Part shown: piece after piece, positions 1-7,842 of the stretch
How positions within the stretch are numbered: the first letter of the stretch is position 1
Layout: each line of letters starts with the position of its first letter
Source of the DNA: an uncultured Phycisphaerales bacterium
GTDB lineage: Bacteria > Planctomycetota > Phycisphaerae > UBA1845 > CAIVHJ01
Length of the DNA stretch: 18,732 nucleotides
NCBI GenBank assembly: GCA_903905665.1
Contig: CAIVHJ010000456.1
Span: 1-18,732 of the forward strand
Direction: 5' to 3'
Made by a program: the position numbers and the translations under genes
The notes under the pieces: generated by a model
Seen by the model: only the letters and a program-made list of their open reading frames with translations
What the model was told of the DNA's origin: nothing
Database searches by the model: none

Positions 1-514
1 AACACGGAATTTGGCATAGGACTTCCTGCGGTTTTTCACCGGAAACTGAAGGTATCTTCTCTGCCGTCGCTTCCACCGGCGTCATCAGCAATTGGCGCAG
101 CGTTTGAACCCCATAGAAAAGACCTTTGGACGTCGCAGCGCTGATCTGAATCAAGTCGGGTGCGACGTTCAGCGAATAACCTTCGGGCCCCGGCGATGAA
201 TTTTCCGAAACGATCGTGAAGCGAATCTCTCGCGGCTGAAACTTGATTTCGTCCTTAGCCTCGCCGACGTCCACAGTGCAGCCGAAATCCCGTCGCAGCA
301 AATCGGAGAGATATTCAGCAACTTCGCGGACCCCGCCGGCACCCGGAGCAAATCGAATGATTGGATTTTTCGGGAAACAGAAGAAATCGGACTGAGCGGT
401 GATCTCCGCCGGACGCGGCATGATCGCCGGTTCACCGGTCGATGCCGCCCCAACGCGAGACGCGCCCCAGGACATTCCGATCAAACACAAAAGGATGATT
501 CGTCTGCGATTCAC
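1..514 (-). CDS. Secreted GH20-type beta-N-acetylhexosaminidase, N-terminal part (cut by the window edge)
   Basis: The visible 171 codons give a signal peptide (basic MNRRR, hydrophobic IILLCLIGMSWGA, likely cleavage after AA near residue 24) and then the small alpha/beta domain that precedes the catalytic barrel in GH20 enzymes. Diagnostic stretches are RPAEI near residue 35, PIIRFAPGAGG, and the closing block EGYSLNVAPDLIQISA followed by GLFYGVQTLRQLL near residues 115-148. Known members release terminal GlcNAc or GalNAc from chitin oligosaccharides and glycans. The catalytic D-E pair would lie beyond the left edge and cannot be checked. I chose the GTG at 514 because GGAAGGAGGG ends 4 nt upstream and it is the only start giving a full signal peptide; the next in-frame ATG would cut into it. 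It begins 43 nt after the symporter gene on the same strand, so the two are probably one transcript. Confidence 0.88.
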   Translation of the reverse strand, partial: MNRRRIILLCLIGMSWGASRVGAASTGEPAIMPRPAEITAQSDFFCFPKNPIIRFAPGAGGVREVAEYLSDLLRRDFGCTVDVGEAKDEIKFQPREIRFTIVSENSSPGPEGYSLNVAPDLIQISAATSKGLFYGVQTLRQLLMTPVEATAEKIPSVSGEKPQEVLCQIPC

Positions 515-557
515 TGGACCCTCCTTCCCCCTCCAACTCATTCATCGCAACGGTGAT

Positions 558-2327
558 TCATGGCGTCGCGCGTTTCCAGATCGCCGACAAAAGCCGCGCC
601 AATCCGGCGCCGCTCACGACAAACAATATTGTCCACACGACACCGGTGCCGATGTGGCCGTAAAGAAAACTTCCGGCTCCGAACAAAGCGGAATACACGA
701 CCACGCATCCCAGACTCATCCCCAACAACCCCAATGGCAGACTGTCAGGAGAACCGGTCGTTCGCACGGATTGCCGAATCTCGTTCCAACCCGGCCCCGC
801 CGGGCGCACCCGCTCATAAAACCGAATCAAAGTCTGCCGATCCACCGGCGGCGTACACCACATCACGATGACCCACGCCGATGTTGTAACGACCACCGAA
901 CCCACCAGTGCATAATGAGTAGGAATCTCCACGCCGTTCAATTTCATCACAAAGAGCACGGCGGCGATCAAAAAGGAAACGATCATCGCGGCGATTTCGC
1001 CCCACGCATTGATCCGCCACCAATACCATCGCAGCAGGTAAATCAGGCCCGTTCCGGCGCCGATCGAAAGCATGAGTTCAAACGCCGCCTTCGCGGTCGT
1101 CATCGCAAACATCAATACCGCCGCCAATCCCATGAGCGCCACCGTGGTCAACCGGGAAACCCAAATGTAATGCCGCTCCGAGGCGTCTGGACGAATGAAC
1201 CGTCGGTAGAAATCATGAACGATATACGAGCAGCCCCAGTTCAAGTGCGTGGACATCGTCGAGATGTAGGCCGCCAACAACGCCGCCACCAGCAATCCCA
1301 GCAACCCGTGCGGGAGCAGCGTCAGCATGGCTGAGTACGCAAGATCGTGACCGATCAGATCGTCGCTCACGTGCGGCAACGCGTGCTTGATATCCGCCAG
1401 CGTCGGATAGACCAGCATCGAACACAGCGCCACGATGATCCACGGCCAGGGCCGCAGGGCATAATGGGCGAGGTTGAACCACAACGTCCCCCCCAGCGCA
1501 TCTTTTTCTGATCGCGCCGCCAGCATCCTCTGAGCGATGTAACTTCCCCCTCCCGGTTCCGCCCCCGGATACCACGTGGACCACCACTGAACCGCCAGCG
1601 GAATGACCAGCAGCGACAGCACCAGTTCCCGATCGTGAAAATCCGGAAGCACCGACAGCGTCTTCGGACTGATCTGAGTGAGCAGACCGTGCAATCCCCC
1701 CACCTGCGGTTGCTGCAGAGAATAGTAGGCGGCGGCGATCACACCGGTCATCGCGATGACAAACTGAATCAAATCCGTCGCCAGCACGCCCCACAAACCC
1801 GAAAGCACCGCAAACCCGACGCACAAAAGCGAACAAATGATCACCGTGTGCGTCCGGTCCCATCCAAGCATGACGTTGGCGATTTTCGCCGCCGCCAGCG
1901 TCACCGACGCCATGATCACGCAGTTGAAAAACAAACCCAGATAAATCGCCCGAAAACCGCGAACGAACGCTGCCGATCGACCCGAATAACGCAACTCATA
2001 AAACTCCAGATCGGTCAACACCCCCGATCGGCGCCACAAGCGCGCATAGAAAAACACCGTCATCATCCCCGTCAGCAGGAACGACCACCACACCCAGTTC
2101 TGGGCGACTCCGTGCGTACGAACCAGATCGGTCACCAGATTGGGCGTGTCGGTGCTGAACGTGGTCGCCACCATCGAAGTCCCGATCAGCCACCACGGCG
2201 CCGCCCGACCCGAAGCGAAGAATTCGCTGGTTCCCCTGCTCGCACGACGCGCAAAGAAAATCGCCGGTGCGAAACCAACCGCGATGCTTACCAGGACAAT
2301 CATCCAGTCAAGTGAATTGAGTTGCAT
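558..2327 (-). CDS. Sodium:solute symporter (SSS/SGLT family)
   Basis: This 589-residue polytopic membrane protein has the SSS hallmarks: TM1 at once after MQLNSLDW, a loop with SEFFASGRAAPWW, the segment TTFSTDTPN, an EFYELRYSGR motif near residues 110-120 (the family's EY-R-YG region), and SGLWGVLATDLIQFVIAMTG near residues 165-185. About 13 hydrophobic segments can be counted. Known members import sugars, amino acids or organic acids with Na+. The substrate cannot be read from sequence, but the downstream GH20 gene suggests an amino sugar or a short glycan. The open frame extends upstream to an ATG at 2480, but that extension runs through a tRNA gene (2445-2517) and is not symporter-like. 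I therefore use the ATG at 2327, which has a weak GGGAAG 6 nt upstream. An ATG at 2357 is the alternative. Confidence 0.9.
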   Translation of the reverse strand: MQLNSLDWMIVLVSIAVGFAPAIFFARRASRGTSEFFASGRAAPWWLIGTSMVATTFSTDTPNLVTDLVRTHGVAQNWVWWSFLLTGMMTVFFYARLWRRSGVLTDLEFYELRYSGRSAAFVRGFRAIYLGLFFNCVIMASVTLAAAKIANVMLGWDRTHTVIICSLLCVGFAVLSGLWGVLATDLIQFVIAMTGVIAAAYYSLQQPQVGGLHGLLTQISPKTLSVLPDFHDRELVLSLLVIPLAVQWWSTWYPGAEPGGGSYIAQRMLAARSEKDALGGTLWFNLAHYALRPWPWIIVALCSMLVYPTLADIKHALPHVSDDLIGHDLAYSAMLTLLPHGLLGLLVAALLAAYISTMSTHLNWGCSYIVHDFYRRFIRPDASERHYIWVSRLTTVALMGLAAVLMFAMTTAKAAFELMLSIGAGTGLIYLLRWYWWRINAWGEIAAMIVSFLIAAVLFVMKLNGVEIPTHYALVGSVVVTTSAWVIVMWCTPPVDRQTLIRFYERVRPAGPGWNEIRQSVRTTGSPDSLPLGLLGMSLGCVVVYSALFGAGSFLYGHIGTGVVWTILFVVSGAGLARLLSAIWKRATP

Positions 2328-2444
2328 GAGGAACTTCCCGACGAAGCCGACACTCATGGTTCGGCCGGTGGTGATTCGGAATCGATTGGAGTTGACGATC
2401 GAATGCCGCGCGAATACCGGATTACGGAAACAAATGAAACCGAC

Positions 2445-2522
<78 letters not shown>

Positions 2523-2603
2523 AAATTGGAAAGAACGAGTCTCTTTCCACAACCACACCACTACGATAATCCAAGTGAGGAGGAGTTGCAATCGGCGAGT
2601 GGA

Positions 2604-3833
2604 TCATCGTGTCTTGGCGCGAAACAACCGCCGGAAGGGTCGCACCGTCAATCGCAATATCCGCCAAACGTGCGCCGTCCACAACCAGCCCCAATGCCTT
2701 CGATGGTAAATCTCGCCCATATGGGCTGAATCGGGACACACGACCGCCCACAGGTACGACAACCGAAACCACCAACCCGGCGTCGTGATCGCGCTGGTCA
2801 GCACGTGGGCAATCGGATGCTTGAAATCTCGCGGAGTCTGCCATACCACCCACCGATCCCGCCAGTCCTCGGACCCGCGCACGAGTCGGGCGGCCCGGAG
2901 CAGCGATTCGTCGGCGAAGAGTTCTCCGGCGCGCTGCAGCGCCTGACGCACCGAATAGGCGAGTTTCCAGTCGCGCGATTTTTCCCGGATTTCGTTCCAG
3001 TTCGGCGCCGCCTGTGAACCATGGACCAGGCGAAGCAAATCGTACAACCAGATCAATCGCGAATGACCGTGAAACGTGGAATGAGCCGCCAGGTGAATCA
3101 GCAGATTTTCAGTTGACGGAACAGGAACCACAACATTTCCCAGAGGATATTGGCGGACGTGATCCCAAAAGGCATCGGGTGGAATGATTCGGGAATAGCG
3201 AAGTGGTCGGAACGGTCGGACGTGGACGTCGATTCGGAATGGCTGATTTCCCGGCAGGTAGTATTCTTTTTCATAGTGAAATTTTGGATAGAAATCGGCG
3301 CGGACCAGATCGCGGCCGGGGATGCAACCGGCTTGGCGCAGCAGGACATCGACGCGTTGAGCATCCGAAGGGTGAATCAGGAAATCAATATCGGTGATCG
3401 GACGGAGGTCGGGGCGCGGGTAAATCGTCAGGTTCAGCGCGGCGCCCTTGAGCAGCAGATAGGGAATTTCGGATTCATTCAATGCCGTGGCTACAAGTTC
3501 GAAGGCATGGAACGCGTGAATGTTGACGGCGGCGTGACGGGTAGCGCGTTGCCGGAGGCGAATTCGTTGTTCGTCGTCGAGCGGGATTTGCGCGAGTTCG
3601 CAGGCCGCCATAAACAGGCCTTCGACATCGGCTTTTTGGGTGGCGGAAACGAGGTCTGGAATCTGAGAGACGGGAATGGCATCTGCGAAAGTCATTGGCG
3701 GACAGCAAGTTCGGGCGAGTACATTCGCCAAAGCTGCCTGAAACGAGAAGCAAGCGGATTCGCCAGGTCGGGCACCGCGAGCGGATCGCAATGCAATGGG
3801 AGGTTTCGGGTTGGCGGGAACTTGCGTCATCAT
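2604..3833 (-). CDS. Nucleotidyltransferase-family protein (PF14907-like)
   Basis: The 409-residue cytoplasmic protein contains a nucleotidyltransferase-like core around residues 122-165: PYLLLKGAALNLTIYPRPDL, then RPITDIDFLI, with D148 and D150 as the expected metal-binding D-x-D pair and K129-G130 before it. A later segment, ENLLIHLAAHSTFHG, followed by WLYDLLRLV, is also typical of this 'uncharacterised nucleotidyltransferase' group. The reaction and substrate are unknown. Related genes are often found in capsule, exosortase or peptide-modification clusters next to HPr-kinase-like genes, as here. Its ATG overlaps the stop of the upstream kinase-like gene by 4 nt (ATGA), so translation is probably coupled. 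A second ATG follows directly. The first 45 or so residues are rich in A, R and P and show no signal peptide. Confidence 0.82.
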   Translation of the reverse strand: MMTQVPANPKPPIALRSARGARPGESACFSFQAALANVLARTCCPPMTFADAIPVSQIPDLVSATQKADVEGLFMAACELAQIPLDDEQRIRLRQRATRHAAVNIHAFHAFELVATALNESEIPYLLLKGAALNLTIYPRPDLRPITDIDFLIHPSDAQRVDVLLRQAGCIPGRDLVRADFYPKFHYEKEYYLPGNQPFRIDVHVRPFRPLRYSRIIPPDAFWDHVRQYPLGNVVVPVPSTENLLIHLAAHSTFHGHSRLIWLYDLLRLVHGSQAAPNWNEIREKSRDWKLAYSVRQALQRAGELFADESLLRAARLVRGSEDWRDRWVVWQTPRDFKHPIAHVLTSAITTPGWWFRLSYLWAVVCPDSAHMGEIYHRRHWGWLWTAHVWRILRLTVRPFRRLFRAKTR

Positions 3834-4834
3834 GAGTGACTCTGGGGAATGTTGGTTAACGGCGTTTCGGTCACGAGAGATTCAAGCATCGATACGCTTT
3901 CTTCGAGATCGCCCAAGTCCAGGCGGAAGGCGTGGGCCTGGCGTACAACGGTGAGCAACGCTTCGACGCCGCGGTGATGGTGGGGAAGCGTGTTCATGCC
4001 GTAACCATAGGTGAACATGAACGCCTCCGCCGCTGAAAGCGGGGTGGCCTTTGGGGTCGGTTCTTTGGCGCGAAACAAGAACATTTGCCATCGGATCGGG
4101 CAGGCGGATCCCACGGCATCGGGGCGGACGTCCGAGACTTTGACGTAGCCGAGCTGTTTTCGGGATCGGTAATTGAAGCCATCTCCGCGAAGGACGTGGA
4201 ATCCGAGTTGTGCGAGCCGGTCCATTCCGGATTCCTTAACGGACAGCGCTCTCGGATAGGGGTGAACGTGCAGGGTTTGGGGATGGATCAGGCAGTGTTC
4301 GTCCGACAGATATTGCCAGCCTCGCAAAAGCAACATCGCGCACAAAGTCGATTTTCCGATTCCCGAACAGGCCGGCAGCATGATTCCCTGATTGCGGCAG
4401 GACATGATGCCGGCATGAATGGCGAGGAATTCCGTTCGATCGACGAGGAGATGTTGTGCGAGGGCGGCTTCGATTTCCGGGAGCACCGTCGTTAGTGCAG
4501 TTCCCGCCACACGATCTTCCTTGTTGGTTCGGATGACGAATTGGGATCGGGACCACGGTTTGGGTCGCCGACATACCACCTCAATGCGATAAGAATCATG
4601 CGGTTCGTGTGCCACGCGGTACGTATCGTAGAGCAGGTCGTAGTCGCGCAGGGCTTCAGGGATATCTGAAGTGAGGGACAGACTGACGACACCAATTTGG
4701 TAATGGTGGGTTTGAGCATTTTGAATCGACATACGTTTCGATTGTTTCATCCGTGTAGTCGTGTCCCAGTAGTGTGATCGAGCACCTGCGGGTTCGAACC
4801 GCAATAACTTTTCGTGATTTTCGTGCTCACCCAT
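3830..4834 (-). CDS. HPr kinase-related P-loop protein
   Basis: The protein resembles the C-terminal kinase domain of HPr kinase/phosphorylase. AIHAGIMSC leads into a Walker A loop, ACSGIGKST (residues 155-163 with this start), and then WQYLSDEHCLI, where HprK has its acidic metal-binding pair. It lacks the N-terminal HprK domain, and no HPr gene is nearby, so it is better called HprK-related than hprK. Relatives occur in exosortase/EPS and lasso-peptide-like clusters. It is coupled by ATGA overlap to the nucleotidyltransferase-family gene, implying a joint but unknown task. The start is uncertain: ATGs at 4834, 4750 and 4732 are in frame and none has a good ribosome binding site. A TTG at 4963 would put a GC hairpin (4883-4902) inside the gene and is less likely. 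Confidence 0.78.
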   Translation of the reverse strand: MGEHENHEKLLRFEPAGARSHYWDTTTRMKQSKRMSIQNAQTHHYQIGVVSLSLTSDIPEALRDYDLLYDTYRVAHEPHDSYRIEVVCRRPKPWSRSQFVIRTNKEDRVAGTALTTVLPEIEAALAQHLLVDRTEFLAIHAGIMSCRNQGIMLPACSGIGKSTLCAMLLLRGWQYLSDEHCLIHPQTLHVHPYPRALSVKESGMDRLAQLGFHVLRGDGFNYRSRKQLGYVKVSDVRPDAVGSACPIRWQMFLFRAKEPTPKATPLSAAEAFMFTYGYGMNTLPHHHRGVEALLTVVRQAHAFRLDLGDLEESVSMLESLVTETPLTNIPQSHS

Positions 4835-4882
4835 CACGGTTTCCAGTACGGAGGGTCTGATTTCTTCGTACAGAAATTTTGA

Positions 4883-4902
4883 CCCCCCGCTGGCGCGGGG
4901 GG
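4883..4902. repeat. Perfect GC-rich hairpin upstream of the HprK-related gene
   Basis: CCCCCCGC, loop TGGC, then GCGGGGGG form an 8-bp perfect stem with a 4-nt loop. No T-run follows closely on either strand (TCAAAATTT on the minus strand), so it is a poor intrinsic terminator. It may be a dispersed palindrome or a leader structure of the minus-strand transcript. Confidence 0.5.
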
Positions 4903-5359
4903 CTCTGATGGATCGTGGGTTTCTTAATTTTGTAACCACACTCGATATAACTCCTTGTTCCAAAACAAATTATGTTGATTCCAGTGATCCTTTCAATCCG
5001 ACTCGTCGGTGGGACGATGAGTTCGTTTGGTAGTTTTGTATGGGCGGAAGGAGAAATGATGAAGGCGGAAGTGAAAAGAGAAAAACGGGAAAAAACTGGT
5101 TGGTGAAGTTGATGCATTTGTTCGCGACTTTCGCCAAACGGCAAGCCGGGTCGGGAGATGGATCGACAATCTCAACGCAGATTCAGTTTGAAAATGCCCA
5201 TCAGGAAACGGAGTGAAGCGAGGTTCGAGGGAAGGGGTCAATGATGGGGATTTGTGATCAAAGAAGGTGTTGGTCTTTGAAGAAAAGCAGTGAGGATTTC
5301 CCTTTGATTCGGGGGTAGGTCAGTGCCACCCCATCGCAATCCCGTTATCTGAAGTGATG
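4903..5359. other. Intergenic stretch with no supported gene
   Basis: This stretch separates the HprK-related gene from the end of the hydrolase-like lipoprotein gene. Short open frames exist on both strands but their products are low-complexity or lack homologue-like features. The part near 5050-5100 is purine-rich on the plus strand. It should contain the promoter of the HprK-related gene (minus strand), but I see no convincing -35/-10 pair, and I see no terminator for the gene at its left or right. Confidence 0.5.
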
Positions 5360-6295
5360 TCACCGACTTTGCTCGACCGGCAGCATTCCATACCAGAATC
5401 GCATGTTTCGCAGGTGCGCGAGGTGGTCCTCGCCGGTCTTTCCATCGCAGCCGCGCACAAAGAAATTGCCCTGATCGACACGGGAGATGATGTGCATTGC
5501 GGCGGGCCCCGGTTCGTCCACCGGCTGCCGCTTCGCCTGGACAAACGCGATCAGGTCGTCGGCTGTTTCGTGGGTTCCGGCGTACGTACCGGGTTCCAGA
5601 TAGGAGTGCGTGATGATCATCGTTTTTCGTCCCGCGACGGCTTCGGCTGCGAACCGGCGGAAGTCCGTCATGTCTTCCGGATTGACCCGGTGCTGACCGT
5701 CCTCTTCCACGTATCCCGCGTACACCGTATCAGCTAGGTAGAGTCCGTCGATCAATGCGAAGTAATCGGGTACCTTGAGCAAAGCTCGGACGGCGCCAAA
5801 GCCGGCACTGAATGAAGAAACACACAACCGCCGTCGTTGGGCGGTTTCCGCCACACGCTGCCGCGATTTCAACTCGGCAAGCGTATCGTCCAGGAGCGTG
5901 CGAAACCGCTGAGGGTCGTTGAACGGCCGCTCGTAGGAACCGGAAAGTCCGCCGTAATTCACCGTCACCAAAACGGCCCGCAATCCCGCTGCCGCAAACT
6001 CGCGCTGCACCACGTCGGGTGCGCCGTGGAAATGCACTACGAGATCGAAAACCATGGCGCTGGGCGGCAGGGAATCGGGAACGAATACCATCTCGCCGGT
6101 CGCCAATTTGAACGTCAGTCCCGGGACCGAATTTTGCGACGTCGTTGCGACTGGAGGCGCGGACTGCGTGGCTGGAGGGGCCGGGGATGGGTTGCCAAGA
6201 CTGCTGCGCTGACTTCCTCCGGCCGACGGCCCCGTGGCACATCCGCTTACGATTGTGATACACGCGAGGATCAGGATCGCCAATAAGCTCCGCAT
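5360..6295 (-). CDS. Alpha/beta-hydrolase-like lipoprotein
   Basis: The 311-residue product starts MRSLLAILILACITIVSGC, a lipoprotein signal with lipobox VSGC (C19), so it should be lipidated and exported. A Ser/Gly/Pro/Ala-rich linker of about 45 residues follows. The body looks like an alpha/beta hydrolase: FDLVVHFHGAPD (beta strand and oxyanion region), AVLVTVNYGG, nucleophile elbow SSFSAGFGAVRALL (S-F-S-A-G instead of strict G-x-S-x-G), an acidic segment LADTVYAGYVEED, and a late GEDHLAHLR with a candidate catalytic histidine. The substrate is unknown; an esterase or peptidase role is plausible. The start at 6295 is supported by GAGAGGGGG just upstream and by the signal peptide; a longer in-frame start lies upstream but would hide the signal. 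It follows the UGA-containing redoxin gene by 94 nt on the same strand. Confidence 0.85.
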   Translation of the reverse strand: MRSLLAILILACITIVSGCATGPSAGGSQRSSLGNPSPAPPATQSAPPVATTSQNSVPGLTFKLATGEMVFVPDSLPPSAMVFDLVVHFHGAPDVVQREFAAAGLRAVLVTVNYGGLSGSYERPFNDPQRFRTLLDDTLAELKSRQRVAETAQRRRLCVSSFSAGFGAVRALLKVPDYFALIDGLYLADTVYAGYVEEDGQHRVNPEDMTDFRRFAAEAVAGRKTMIITHSYLEPGTYAGTHETADDLIAFVQAKRQPVDEPGPAAMHIISRVDQGNFFVRGCDGKTGEDHLAHLRNMRFWYGMLPVEQSR

Positions 6296-6389
6296 AATGC
6301 CCCCTCTCACGATTGACGTCTCACCAACCCCCACCTCTTCAAACCCACAGGAGAGGTACTTCGTGGGGAGCAAACTCGTTCAGGTCCGC

Positions 6390-7427
6390 TCATTGATGGT
6401 CGGGGTAGATTTGTTGCATTAGTTTGGAAAGTTGTTCCCCATGGACGCCAATACCCCGAACAACACCCTCGGTGTCAACCACTACTAGGCCAAACCACGT
6501 GAAGTTGAACTTATGCATGACACCGTCCCAACCATCGGGGTCGAGAACGGCTGGCCAATCAATATCTAATTTATCAAAGATGGTTTTGGATTTGGATTGG
6601 TATCGTTCCGGAGACATTTCTCCCTCTCCCCCGTCAACGCTCACCGGAAGAACTTCGAGTTTGTCGCGACCGTATCTTTTTTGCACCCCCTGAACCAGGG
6701 GGAATTCTTCAATGCAATTGTGTCAGGTGACGCTCCAGATATCCAGCAGAAAAGCCTTGCCCTTGTAGGTATCCTGAGTAATCAACTGACCGTCTTTTGT
6801 GGTATAGGAAAACGGCGGGCACTTGCGTCCGACCACCAGACCGGTCAAAGGAAGATTCGCGTATTTGATCTCGATTCGGCTTCCGTCTTCGGCGATTGAG
6901 GTGATCGTGAACATCTGATCGCCGAGGCGGATGGGAAGATTCGCAAACCAGTTTTCATCGTCCGTCAGCGCCCCATCGCCGTTTTGATCGACGGAGAGCA
7001 AGGTACTGTTGTTGCGGAATGTGTTGTCCCCGTGATCGCTTGTATTTTCGATGCGGTAGCTGCTGTATTTTTCGTATTTGGGGTAGAGTTTCGGCAGATA
7101 GAAGACGTAATCGTGCCCTTCGAGCGTGAGCGTACCTTTTCGGACGAGCTTATCCGTCGCGCTCTTGCCCGAGAGTAGAGTCAGCCCCAAACTGTCATCC
7201 TCGGTAAAATGCCGTGGTCGTTCGGCTCTGCAGCGTTCCATCTCGATCGCGTAGGTAGTTGAATCCGGGGGATTCGCGAGGTCTTGCGATTTCGGTTTGT
7301 CGCCGTCATCCCCATACCCAAGCAGAGAAAACCCCATCCCCGAAAACACCCACAAAACGATTGAGGGTGTAAGCACCGAAATGCTTGGCCTGCGAATCAT
7401 CTGTCGTGCGATTTTGGATGAATCCAC
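6390..7427 (-). CDS. Exported TlpA/redoxin-like protein with in-frame UGA, probable selenoprotein (U-H-N-C)
   Basis: Read through the UGA at 6723-6725, the gene gives a 345-residue protein. The GTG start has GGAG 6 nt upstream. Residues 10-37 form a signal or anchor segment. An unassigned domain of about 160 residues includes an EF-hand-like loop, DQNGDGALTDDE (147-158). From about 198 it is a TlpA/AhpC-type redoxin: GRKCPPFSYTTKDGQ, then YKGKAFLLDIWSVT, where the family has the strand leading to W-x-x-W-C-x-x-C. UGA is codon 235, replaces the first Cys exactly, and is followed by HNC (C238), IEEFP and about 100 more redoxin-like residues (LPVSVDG, WPAVLDPDGWDG, FGLVVVDTEGVVRGI). A SECIS-like hairpin follows the UGA. 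The usual cis-proline before the last strand is replaced (TWFGLVVVD). If UGA were a stop, the protein would lack its active site. Expected role: extracytoplasmic thiol-disulfide or peroxide chemistry. A nonsense mutation is the alternative. Confidence 0.78.
6681..6717 (-). promoter_or_regulatory. Candidate bacterial SECIS element
   Basis: On the mRNA strand, CCCCCTG, loop GTT, CAGGGGG makes a perfect 7-bp hairpin (6686-6702). Outer TTGCA (6713-6717) and TGCAA (6681-6685) can close a lower stem across an asymmetric internal loop. The apical loop begins 27 nt after the UGA and starts with G followed by U. Known bacterial SECIS elements lie directly downstream of the UGA inside the coding region, with an apical loop roughly 16-37 nt away carrying a conserved G and U for SelB. 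The element is read as codons here, so the hairpin coexists with the frame ttc ccc ctg gtt cag ggg. Confidence 0.65.
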
Positions 7428-7487
7428 TGGATTCTCCGTTCTTGCGTTTCAGTACATCCTGGGAGTACGACGAAAAGCCATCAAACG

Positions 7488-7829
7488 CTATTTTCTATCC
7501 TTGCCTTTTCCTTTTTCTTTTTTTCCGCCCTTGTCCTTTCCGGGTTTGTCTTTGGGTGCCGGGGTCGTGGCGGCAGGGGCGGTCGGAGCAGTGCCGGTTC
7601 CTGAGGTGGGCGCCGTTTCGGCGCCGGGAGCAGCGGCAGTTTCGGCGGTTTTCTTGGCCTTGCCGCCGACTTTGGCTTTTCGATTCGCCAACTTCAACAA
7701 CCCGAAGGGATTCTGGTCGTCTTTCCAGTTTCCCTCTTCCTGCATTCTTGCAATGCGTGCCGCGCGCGACAAAACGTTATGATGCTTGGCCAACGCGCCG
7801 CCTGTTTTCAGTGATTTATCCAACGACAT
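7488..7829 (-). CDS. Small basic protein, TIGR04137-like, with Ala/Pro/Lys-rich tail
   Basis: The 113-residue product begins MSLDKSLKTGGALAKHHNVL, then SRAARIARMQEEGNWKDDQNPFGLLKL. This matches from memory the PVC-group 'small basic protein' pattern (M-S-x-D-x-S-L ... R-N-V-L-x-R-A-E-R-I ... G-x-P-K). That family is usually about 50-80 residues and its function is unsettled. Here a 65-residue tail rich in A, T, P, G and K is added, ending in a strongly basic stretch (KDKGGKKEKGKGKDRK), which suggests nucleic-acid binding. The ATG at 7829 has GAGGAG 8 nt upstream; a TTG two codons earlier is less likely. The gene starts 13 nt after the SPOR-like gene and ends 60 nt before the UGA-containing redoxin gene, so it is probably in their operon. 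Confidence 0.78.
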   Translation of the reverse strand: MSLDKSLKTGGALAKHHNVLSRAARIARMQEEGNWKDDQNPFGLLKLANRKAKVGGKAKKTAETAAAPGAETAPTSGTGTAPTAPAATTPAPKDKPGKDKGGKKEKGKGKDRK

Positions 7830-7842
7830 TTGCAAAACTCCT

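Noticed and set aside
399..1334. A 311-residue plus-strand ORF
   Set aside because: Arg/His/Gln-rich shadow of the symporter gene with no recognisable domain or start signal.
4835..4963. TTG start at 4963 for the HprK-related gene
   Set aside because: It would include a perfect GC hairpin in the coding region and adds no family-like sequence; later ATGs are more likely, although none has a strong ribosome binding site.
5241..5318. A 25-codon plus-strand ORF behind a purine-rich run
   Set aside because: Too short, no family-like feature, and the purine-rich run is part of a wider biased stretch.
6345..6392. Readthrough of the second UGA (6392-6390) at the end of the redoxin
   Set aside because: The protein ends at the natural C-terminal helix of the fold (LMQQIYPDHQ), and the extension is short and not family-like; this UGA is an ordinary stop.
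6390..6686. A separate 98-residue gene starting at the GTG at 6686, and a separate 234-residue gene ending at the UGA
   Set aside because: They are in the same frame, are the two halves of one redoxin domain, and the GTG is in the middle of the helix after the active site with no proper start site.
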